This document shows positions 1 to 5,212 of a stretch of DNA of 5,212 nt, in pieces. The translations under genes and the position numbers were made by a program. Each line of letters starts with the position of its first letter. Position 1 is the first letter of the stretch. The stretch comes from Candidatus Poribacteria bacterium (GTDB lineage: Bacteria; Poribacteria; WGA-4E; WGA-3G). The stretch covers positions 1 through 5,212 of the forward strand of contig VXZL01000463.1 in NCBI GenBank assembly GCA_009845505.1, in the 5' to 3' direction. The notes under the pieces are model-generated. The model searched no databases, was not told where the DNA came from, and saw only the letters and a program-made list of their open reading frames with translations.

Positions 1-598
1 TGGTAATACTGAGCAATGCCCCTAAAAATTTACCGAGAAGGACAGTGTGTCGAGGAATTGAATTAGCTAACATCAATCGGAGCGTGCCATGCTCGCGTTC
101 ACCGGAGAAGGCATCAAAAGTGAATAAGAGTGCCAGCAAGCTCAAAACGTAACCGATAATGAATGCCCAATCTACTTGTGAAACGTCGGGTCCAACGCTC
201 TTATTCTGGAGGTTAGCATCTGGATAGGACAGGCTCCAAGCCCCTTGGAGTAGGACGTTATCTTCTGAATCGGTGGCGAACACATGCGGTTCTTCTACTT
301 CAACTATGTCTGATAAAAGGGTTTCGCCGCCCTCTGCACAGAAGTGGAGGGGAGACGGTTTTTTGTAGAAGTTTCCCGGACCGTGTTGTGCCAGTGTAAA
401 GAAGCTATCGTCGGCGCGATCCCTTAAGCGATTCAGAGACTGGGTGGCAGCGTCCTGATACCGTTGTACCCGTTCCGGATGCTCTCGGAGATGCCGAACG
501 GCATTGGTTACCATGAGTGCCAGCAATAATACAGTTGTTAGGGCAAATCGGAGGCTATTGAGATTATCATAGATTTCGCGTTTGATAATATGCCACAT
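1..598 (-). CDS. ABC-2 family transporter permease, type B copy 1 (B1), 3' end outside window
   Basis: Membrane subunit of an ABC-2-type transporter. I translated it from the minus strand; it is open from an ATG at 598-596 to the left edge, giving 199 residues, with the C-terminal half outside the window. It begins MWHIIKREIYDNLNSLRFA, matching B2 except for one missing codon after the Met. Visible parts are TM1 (about 18-37), an exported loop with KKPSPLHFC (79-87), TM2 (about 143-160), the cytoplasmic coupling segment FDAFSGEREHGTLRL (161-175), and the start of TM3. The ATG lies 2 nt after the A1 stop, so translational coupling is likely. The best Shine-Dalgarno candidate is AGGAG, 12 nt upstream inside the A1 coding end, which is a long spacing. 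It has EREHG where the other three copies have ERERG. The substrate is unknown. Family assignment is secure; the function of the missing half is inferred from B2. Confidence 0.9.
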   Translation of the reverse strand, partial: MWHIIKREIYDNLNSLRFALTTVLLLALMVTNAVRHLREHPERVQRYQDAATQSLNRLRDRADDSFFTLAQHGPGNFYKKPSPLHFCAEGGETLLSDIVEVEEPHVFATDSEDNVLLQGAWSLSYPDANLQNKSVGPDVSQVDWAFIIGYVLSLLALLFTFDAFSGEREHGTLRLMLANSIPRHTVLLGKFLGALLSIT

Positions 599-600
599 TT

Positions 601-2127
601 CTACACTTCACTCCTGACAAAAATCGAAAATATTATTGTGAACAGAATTAGGTTAATCATCAACAGTAGGAATAAATCCGGTAACGCTCGCTTTGCATTT
701 ACGTCTATACCACTCCTCTGAAAGGAAAACTGCGGGAGTGCGTCCCAGTCAGCAGTGCCGTGATCGGCAGCAAACCATTGTCGCGATTCAAATATCTTTT
801 CGTCATCGAAATAGTCAAGGACTGCTTGTCGGTAATGTTGAACCGCGCTAAAAAAGTCTTGAATACCCGCTAAGTCGGTGCCTGCCCAAGCTTCCGTTGC
901 CGCATCGTACAACCCAACCGGTGAAAATTTTAGTAGGGTGCGCCCGAGATTCGCGGGTTGGACGTAGATCGCCTCTAATGCCGGTTTACGGACAAGCCAC
1001 GTCCGTTGGACAGTATTGACGGTCTCTCTATTGTAAAAACGGTAATAATTCTGTAAGAGTGGCACTTGTGGCTCAGATGCTGCGCCAATTTTTCCAGCGT
1101 AGAATCCGGTTTGGTAGAAATAGAGCAATATTGAAGGTTTGTCTTCACCCGTGCCCCAGGTAGATTCACCGCCTTCCACGTAAAATCCCCAACCTTCGCC
1201 GTTACGCGATAGGGGCCCTAAGACGGGGTCATTGCGGAGAACCCGCTTATTTTCTCCATCAAATTCTTCCCACATCTGTTTGATTTGATTGTAGACGGAA
1301 GCTTGCGTGTGTGGCTTCGGGGTGATTTCAACAGCGGTCAGAATCAGATTTGGATAAACCAGCACTAAAAACCCCCAGACGAACATGCAAAGCATAAGCG
1401 CGGTCCCGGTCCTGCGCGTCACGGCAGAAATGAGCATGCCGAGCAGATAGAACAGCGACACATACACAAGTGAGGTCAGCACAATCCCACCAATACGCAG
1501 AAAATCAACGGTGTTCAGGGAAATCGTAGTGGAGGTCGTCAGGAGAATAATGGAGAAAAGAAGGCTCATCAGCAGCGGCACAAGTAGGCAGAGCATCGCG
1601 CTGATGTATTTGGCAAATAGGATGTCTCCGCGCCGAATGGGGTGCGACAGGACAAGGCGTAGCGTCCCGCGTTCCCGTTCGCCAGCAAGCGCGTCGTACG
1701 CGAAAATCAGGGCGATCAGACTTAGCACCCCTTGAAAAACAAGCGCAATGTCAATTGAAGTAAAGAGATTGAGAAAAGGATTATCTGTCCTGTGCTTCTC
1801 GGCATCCCAAATCGTTGGCACAAACCCGTGGTATACATTAACTTTGTTACCCACCCGCTTGTCTAATCCCAAATTGAAAATGCTCAACGGATTCGGGGAA
1901 CGATGAGCAACTAGCCCTCCAAGGTAATACGAATAGGTTTTCTCCTCGCGTAATTCTCGGTAACTTTCTTGGGTAGCCGTATTGTAAGCCGTGAGTCGTT
2001 GTTCGTAGTCTTTGAGGAGTACAACGGCATTCGCGACGACAAGCAGCAGTGTGATGAAGACGGCTGCGGCGAACCGGAATGTCATTAGATTGTCGAGGAG
2101 TTCTCGACGGATAAGTGTGATTAGCAT
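601..2127 (-). CDS. ABC-2 family transporter permease, type A copy 1 (A1)
   Basis: Integral membrane subunit expected to pair with another permease and a cytoplasmic ATPase in an ABC-2 transporter; the substrate cannot be read from sequence. The product is 508 aa. It has an N-terminal amphipathic stretch with RRELLDNLMTFRFA (7-20), TM1 (about 19-38), an exported loop containing SPNPLSIFNLGLD (77-89), TM2 (about 124-143), the coupling segment YDALAGERERGTLRL (144-158), TM3 (about 171-196), TM4 (about 212-235), TM5 (about 241-263), a 217-residue exported loop (about 264-480), TM6 (about 482-504) and a C-terminal FVRSEV. The loop carries SPVGLYDAATEAWAGTDL (402-419), a pattern I associate with DUF3526-type ABC-2 permeases (moderate confidence). 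The ATG start has GGAGGT 7 nt upstream and lies 3 nt after the B2 stop; B1 follows 2 nt after its stop. It is probably co-translated with both neighbours. Confidence 0.95.
   Translation of the reverse strand: MLITLIRRELLDNLMTFRFAAAVFITLLLVVANAVVLLKDYEQRLTAYNTATQESYRELREEKTYSYYLGGLVAHRSPNPLSIFNLGLDKRVGNKVNVYHGFVPTIWDAEKHRTDNPFLNLFTSIDIALVFQGVLSLIALIFAYDALAGERERGTLRLVLSHPIRRGDILFAKYISAMLCLLVPLLMSLLFSIILLTTSTTISLNTVDFLRIGGIVLTSLVYVSLFYLLGMLISAVTRRTGTALMLCMFVWGFLVLVYPNLILTAVEITPKPHTQASVYNQIKQMWEEFDGENKRVLRNDPVLGPLSRNGEGWGFYVEGGESTWGTGEDKPSILLYFYQTGFYAGKIGAASEPQVPLLQNYYRFYNRETVNTVQRTWLVRKPALEAIYVQPANLGRTLLKFSPVGLYDAATEAWAGTDLAGIQDFFSAVQHYRQAVLDYFDDEKIFESRQWFAADHGTADWDALPQFSFQRSGIDVNAKRALPDLFLLLMINLILFTIIFSIFVRSEV
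611..615 (-). promoter_or_regulatory. weak Shine-Dalgarno candidate of B1, inside the end of A1
   Basis: AGGAG on the minus strand within the A1 codons for Arg-Ser near its C-terminus, 12 nt before the B1 ATG. The spacing is longer than usual, so B1 may depend on coupling to A1 translation (stop and start are 2 nt apart). A2 has AGAAG at the same place, so this motif is not conserved at the other A-to-B junction. Confidence 0.4.
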
Positions 2128-2130
2128 CTA

Positions 2131-3534
2131 TTATACCTCCACACGCACAAACGCAAGATATGCGCCTGAGAAAAAGACAACGAAAAATAGAACTAATAGT
2201 AATAAGTCCACTGCCGCAGTATTAAAATCGCGGCTGAGACTGAGTGTATCTTCAAATTTCGGAACTGCCTCTGGATTGACAGGTTTCTGTGACATGCCTT
2301 CACGGACACCAATAATATGAGGACTGTCGGGATCTGCTCTATCCATATCCCCGACGAATTCTCGGTATTCGCGGGCGTAGCGTTGCACGTTCTCCACGAA
2401 TTGTCGATGCCGTTCAAACCCCGTTCCAGCAAAAGCTTCAAAGAGGTGTTGGACAATCGCAACGGGCGAAATGCGGGTGACGGAACGCGCCAGTTGGATT
2501 TGAGCATATTCCTGGTTTAAGCGTTCATGACTCAAACGTTCTCCCTGTGCAGCACCCTTGGTGACATACTCCGCTGTCAACTGCATTCTTTCAGTTGGTA
2601 ACTCACGCGTGCCTTGCAAACGAGTATTGTATTCACCCCCGAGTTCACTGTAAAGTCGATTATGGCGTTCCCTGTATTCATCATAAGTCATCGGATTTGA
2701 AAATCCACTTGCGATAGAGGCAAGTGTGCTCGGTATAAAAACCACAAAGGAGACCCACATCAATAGGAGTATCACAAGGCTTGTCGCGTTTTGCTGCACA
2801 CGCGATGACACTAACAGACCTAACGCAAGAAACAGACACAGGTACAGGACCGCAACAAAAAAAACAATTCCCAAACGGTTCCACGCCTCAGCACCGAGTT
2901 GGACATCGTTGGATGCGGAAATTATCAGTAGGTTCATTAACACTGCAAGCGTGAACGGGGCACTAATACTTATCAATGCGCCTAAAAACTTGCCAAGCAG
3001 CACAGTATGACGTGGGACCGAGTTCGCTAACATCAATCGGAGTGTCCCGCGTTCACGTTCACCGGAGATCGAATCAAAGGTGAACAAGATCGCGATGAGG
3101 CTCAAAACGTACCCAATCACAAATCCCCAATCTACTTTGATAGTGGCCGGACGAATATTTTTTGAATTGGGAGTCCGGTACCGATATGACAGATACCAAA
3201 AGGTATACAAGTCATTCGTAATCCGAGAGACAGATTGGGAGATAGTACCCGGTAAAACGATGTCCCCCCCATCTGTACAGAAATGAAGCGGAGACGGTTT
3301 TTTGTGAAGCAATTCGGGACCCCATTGCGCAATTTCATATAAATCTGTCCGAGCCCTTAAGCGGTTCAGCGATTCTGTGACGGCATCATGATATTTCTGT
3401 ACCCGCACAGGATGTTCCCGAAGATGCACAATAGCGTTGGTCAGCATCAAGCCAAAAAGCAACACTATTGCCAAAGCAAACCGGAGGCTATTGAGATTGT
3501 CGTAGAGTTCGCGTTTTGCGATATGCCAAATCAT
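2131..3534 (-). CDS. ABC-2 family transporter permease, type B copy 2 (B2)
   Basis: Complete 467-aa type B permease, probably the heterologous partner of a type A subunit in an ABC-2 transporter membrane core. Order of parts: AKRELYDNLNSLRFA (6-20), TM1 (about 19-37), exported loop with HKKPSPLHFC (77-86), TM2 (about 137-154), coupling segment FDSISGERERGTLRL (153-167), TM3 (about 178-206), TM4 (about 219-243), TM5 (about 250-272), a charged, probably helical exported loop (about 273-438) with SPVAIVQHLFEAFAGTGF (356-373), TM6 (about 440-463) and C-terminal FVRVEV. The exported loop is shorter than in type A. The start is set by homology to B1. Only AAAAAA separates the ATG from the repeat element upstream, and no Shine-Dalgarno sequence is visible, unlike A1. 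Downstream, A1 starts 3 nt after its TAA, and the A1 ribosome site lies in its last codons. Confidence 0.95.
   Translation of the reverse strand: MIWHIAKRELYDNLNSLRFALAIVLLFGLMLTNAIVHLREHPVRVQKYHDAVTESLNRLRARTDLYEIAQWGPELLHKKPSPLHFCTDGGDIVLPGTISQSVSRITNDLYTFWYLSYRYRTPNSKNIRPATIKVDWGFVIGYVLSLIAILFTFDSISGERERGTLRLMLANSVPRHTVLLGKFLGALISISAPFTLAVLMNLLIISASNDVQLGAEAWNRLGIVFFVAVLYLCLFLALGLLVSSRVQQNATSLVILLLMWVSFVVFIPSTLASIASGFSNPMTYDEYRERHNRLYSELGGEYNTRLQGTRELPTERMQLTAEYVTKGAAQGERLSHERLNQEYAQIQLARSVTRISPVAIVQHLFEAFAGTGFERHRQFVENVQRYAREYREFVGDMDRADPDSPHIIGVREGMSQKPVNPEAVPKFEDTLSLSRDFNTAAVDLLLLVLFFVVFFSGAYLAFVRVEV
2135..2140 (-). promoter_or_regulatory. Shine-Dalgarno site of A1, inside the end of B2
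   Basis: GGAGGT read on the minus strand, 7 nt before the A1 ATG. It overlaps the final Glu-Val codons of B2 (GTG GAG GTA TAA). This near-ideal site supports the ATG at 2127 and suggests that ribosomes finishing B2 re-initiate on A1. Two stop codons in tandem, TAA TAG, directly precede the ATG. Confidence 0.8.
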
Positions 3535-3540
3535 TTTTTT

Positions 3541-3557
3541 TGGCTGTCGGCTGTCAG
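3541..3557 (+). repeat. left terminal inverted repeat
   Basis: TGGCTGTCGGCTGTCAG. It pairs with 3679-3695; the first 8 bases match perfectly, with mismatches at positions 9 and 12. In a plus-strand transcript the position-9 mismatch would be a G-U pair; in a minus-strand transcript it is C-A. Confidence 0.75.
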
Positions 3558-3574
3558 CAATCAGCTTTCAGCAA
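3554..3574 (+). repeat. three tandem heptamers, TCAGCAA TCAGCTT TCAGCAA
   Basis: Three head-to-tail 7-bp units sharing TCAGC, overlapping the inner edge of the left inverted repeat. A fourth, degenerate unit (TCGGCTG) precedes them at 3547-3553. The 7-bp period resembles short tandemly repeated heptamers described in some bacterial genomes. Confidence 0.7.
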
Positions 3575-3655
3575 AGATAGGTTGTGCCTTATGAGTAATT
3601 GTAATCAGCAGTTTGTAGCAGGAACTAAACGATCAACTCTGCAAGCGTCTCTTAA

Positions 3656-3689
3656 CTGACCGCTGAGAGCGCAGCGACCTGACCGCTGA
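3656..3689 (+). repeat. direct repeat CTGACCGCTGA, two copies 23 bp apart
   Basis: The 11-mer occurs at 3656-3666 and 3679-3689. The second copy forms most of the right terminal inverted repeat. Between and overlapping them, CGCTG-AGAGCG-CAGCG (3661-3676) can form a small 5-bp hairpin with a 6-nt loop. No T-run follows it on either strand, so it does not look like an intrinsic terminator. Confidence 0.65.
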
Positions 3690-3695
3690 CAGCCA
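3679..3695 (-). repeat. right terminal inverted repeat
   Basis: CTGACCGCTGACAGCCA on the plus strand, the imperfect reverse complement of 3541-3557. It ends 2 bp before the A2 stop codon, so the element boundary almost touches the coding region without entering it. Confidence 0.75.
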
Positions 3696-3697
3696 CT

Positions 3698-5203
3698 TTA
3701 CACTTCACTTCTTTGAAAAACCAGAAGTATCACTATAAAAAGCAAGAGGTTCATTATTAGTAACAAGAGTAAATCTGGTAGTGCTCGTTCTATGTTCACT
3801 CTCACATCGCTTCTCTGAAAAGAAAACCGAGGTAAATTGTCCCAATCCACCATCTCCTTGTCTGCAGAAAACCATTGCCGAGAGCCGAATGCATTTTTAT
3901 CGTAGTAATAGTCAATTATAGTCCGTCGATACGTTCGTGCTGCCTCGAAAAAATCTCTGAGTCCGTACAGGTCTGTCCCTGCCCATGCCTGCGTTGCAGC
4001 ATCGTACATCCCGACGGGTGAAAACCTCAAAAGGATTCGATCAACTATCGCTGGCTGAACGAAGATAGTATCAAGTGCTGTTTTTCGGACAAGCCATGTT
4101 CGCTCTGCGGCATCAACGCTTCGTGGTACGAGGAAGCGGTAATAATCCTGCGCGTGTGGCACCTGAGGTTCGGATGCCTCATTAAGCTCCAAAACGTGCG
4201 CGCCAGCACCGTAGTGATAATAGAGGACCGATGCATCTTCGTAAAAGTATTCATAGGCGAAACCTGACCGTACCATACCAAAACTCGGGTCCTCCCCTGG
4301 AACCGGATCATTCGCAAGGAAGTGCTTTCGTTCTCTATCGAGTTCCTCCCATATCTGTTTAATTTGGTTGAAGGTGGAGACCATCCGTGCTTGCGAAGTT
4401 TGTGGTGGAGCAATCGCGGCAATCACCACATTCGGATATACTAACACCGAAAATCCCCAGACAAACATGGCAAGCATCAGCGCGGTACCGGTTCTGGTGG
4501 TTGCTGCTGAAATCAGCATGCCGATGAGGTAGAATACCGACAGATACGAAATTGAACTGAAAATAATCCCACCAATGCGGAGAAAATCCCCAGTACTCAG
4601 GGAAATAGTGGTGGATGTTATCAGCAAAATCATTGCAAGGACCAGACTCATTAGCAGCGGTACCAGTAGACATGTCATCGCACTGATGTATTTCGCAAGC
4701 AGGATTTGATCACGACTGACCGAATGTGTTAGAACCAGACGCAGTGTCCCGCGCTCGCGTTCTCCTGCAAGGGCATCGTAGGCGAAAATCAGTGCTATTA
4801 GGCTCAGGACTATCTCAAAGATAAAGACAATATCGATCGAAGAGAAAAGGTTGAGAAGTGGATTCGTTGTCCCGAGCATATCAGCATCCCACAGCGTCGG
4901 TACATAACTATGAGATATCCAAGTTTCGCTCTCTAACTGTTTATCTAACCCTACATTGAAGATACTCAAAGGATTTGGAGGACGGGCAACGTCCAATTTC
5001 CCACCCGAATAGGTTTTTCTTTCCCGCAATTGCTGATGATGCGTTTTGAGAGCAGTATTGTAAGCTGCCAACCGCCGCTCATAATCTTTGATGAGTACAG
5101 CGGTATTTGCAACCACAAGCAAGAGCATAATCAAGACGGCTGCGGCGAAACGGAATGTCATTAGGTTGTCAAGGAGTTCTCGGCGAATAAGTGTGAGTAG
5201 CAT
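3698..5203 (-). CDS. ABC-2 family transporter permease, type A copy 2 (A2)
   Basis: Complete 501-aa paralogue of A1 with the same plan: RRELLDNLMTFRFA (7-20), TM1 (about 19-38), exported loop with PPNPLSIFNVGLD (75-87), TM2 (about 122-141), coupling segment YDALAGERERGTLRL (142-156), TM3-TM5 (about 169-261), a long exported loop (about 262-473) with SPVGMYDAATQAWAGTDL (395-412), TM6 (about 475-496) and C-terminal FQRSEV. Likely role: one half of the membrane core of an ABC-2 transporter, substrate unknown. The first 22 codons differ from A1 at one amino acid but at five synonymous sites, so the duplication is not recent. The ATG is preceded by GTATAATAG, identical to the bases before A1; the expected GGAG would lie beyond the window edge. 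Its stop is followed after 2 nt by the repeat element, whereas A1 runs straight into B1. Confidence 0.95.
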   Translation of the reverse strand: MLLTLIRRELLDNLMTFRFAAAVLIMLLLVVANTAVLIKDYERRLAAYNTALKTHHQQLRERKTYSGGKLDVARPPNPLSIFNVGLDKQLESETWISHSYVPTLWDADMLGTTNPLLNLFSSIDIVFIFEIVLSLIALIFAYDALAGERERGTLRLVLTHSVSRDQILLAKYISAMTCLLVPLLMSLVLAMILLITSTTISLSTGDFLRIGGIIFSSISYLSVFYLIGMLISAATTRTGTALMLAMFVWGFSVLVYPNVVIAAIAPPQTSQARMVSTFNQIKQIWEELDRERKHFLANDPVPGEDPSFGMVRSGFAYEYFYEDASVLYYHYGAGAHVLELNEASEPQVPHAQDYYRFLVPRSVDAAERTWLVRKTALDTIFVQPAIVDRILLRFSPVGMYDAATQAWAGTDLYGLRDFFEAARTYRRTIIDYYYDKNAFGSRQWFSADKEMVDWDNLPRFSFQRSDVRVNIERALPDLLLLLIMNLLLFIVILLVFQRSEV

Positions 5204-5206
5204 CTA

Positions 5207-5212
5207 TTATAC
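5207..5212 (-). CDS. last codon and stop of a probable further type B permease (B3), rest outside window
   Basis: Only GTA (Val) and TAA are inside the window. They sit in the same position relative to the A2 ATG as the last codon and stop of B2 relative to A1, and the 12 bases GTATAATAGATG are identical at the two junctions. B2 ends in Val-stop here. By analogy, another type B gene should end at 5207. This is inference from a very short match, so the gene identity is provisional. Confidence 0.45.
   Translation of the reverse strand, partial: V

Larger units (their letters stand above)
3541..3695. mobile_element. 155-bp MITE-like repeat element with terminal inverted repeats
   Basis: The left end TGGCTGTCGGCTGTCAG (3541-3557) is an inverted copy of the right end CTGACCGCTGACAGCCA (3679-3695), with 15 of 17 positions matching. 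Both ends are built from heptamer-like TGACNGC/GCTGNCA units. The element contains no credible ORF and fills all but 8 bp of the A2-B2 gap. At the equivalent A1-B1 junction only 2 bp are present, which makes an insertion the simplest reading. No clear target-site duplication is visible; the flanks are a T-run on the left and CTTTA on the right. The core (about 3575-3655) holds no recognisable gene. Alternatives are a non-mobile intergenic repeat family or a processed RNA element. Confidence 0.6.

Noticed and set aside
2130..2135. TATAAT on the minus strand just before the A1 ATG (also before A2, 5206-5211), a perfect -10 hexamer
   Set aside because: It lies 2 nt from the ATG, so transcription would start inside the coding region. 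No convincing -35 is found at 16-18 bp (the best is TTGCGT at 15 bp), and the bases are explained by the B stop codons and the ribosome site.
1511..2520. Plus-strand open frames of 67-102 codons at 1511-1735, 2012-2320 and 2317-2520
   Set aside because: They lie opposite well-supported permease genes, have basic, low-complexity translations without domain resemblance, and are antisense shadows.
3598..3603. TACAAT -10-like hexamer inside the repeat element, upstream of B2
   Set aside because: Hexamers at 16-18 bp upstream (AGTTCC, TAGTTC) do not resemble a -35, and one mismatch-tolerant hexamer in AT-rich sequence is expected by chance.
3661..3676. CGCTG-AGAGCG-CAGCG hairpin as an intrinsic terminator after A2
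   Set aside because: The stem is only 5 bp and no T-tract follows in the direction of transcription. The run of six T at 3535-3540 reads as A on the transcribed strand.
3541..3695. CRISPR array
   Set aside because: The repeated units are only 7-11 bp, without regular spacers, and belong to element ends.
4045..4673. Minus-strand open frames of 104 and 125 codons overlapping A2 in another frame
   Set aside because: They lie entirely within the conserved A2 gene and their translations resemble no family. A1 has no equivalent open frames at the matching place.

Overview
The window is one strand-uniform block of ABC-2-type transporter permease genes, all on the minus strand and so transcribed from high to low coordinates. 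No credible gene lies on the plus strand. The DNA looks like moderate-GC bacterial chromosome. The proteins resemble the multi-copy ABC-2 permeases that I associate with uncultivated lineages such as Candidatus Poribacteria. That placement is recollection plus inference; nothing in the window fixes the taxonomy.

Layout in transcription order: (i) at the right edge, a final GTA codon and TAA stop that look like the end of another permease gene (B3, inferred); (ii) permease A2 (5203-3698, 501 aa); (iii) a 163-bp gap almost filled by a 155-bp MITE-like repeat element (3541-3695) with 17-bp imperfect terminal inverted repeats and heptamer-repeat ends; (iv) permease B2 (3534-2131, 467 aa); (v) permease A1 (2127-601, 508 aa), 3 nt after B2; (vi) permease B1 (598 to beyond the left edge, 199 aa visible), 2 nt after A1. 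The genes therefore alternate in two types, (B)-A-B-A-B. A1 and A2 are close paralogues, B1 and B2 are close paralogues, and A and B are more distantly related to each other.

Both types share one architecture: a cytoplasmic N-terminus with an RE-hydrophobic-x-DNL-x3-RFA motif, TM1, an exported loop, TM2, the cytoplasmic GERE-x-GTLRL coupling segment, TM3-TM5, a large exported loop with an SPV...AGT motif, TM6, and a short R-x-E-V C-terminus. One A and one B subunit probably pair as the membrane half of an ABC exporter or related ABC-2 machine. No ATPase, substrate-binding protein or regulator is present in the window. The most notable points are the repeated alternating permease pairs without an ATPase, the insertion of the repeat element exactly at one A-to-B junction, and the concentration of paralogue divergence in the exported loops.
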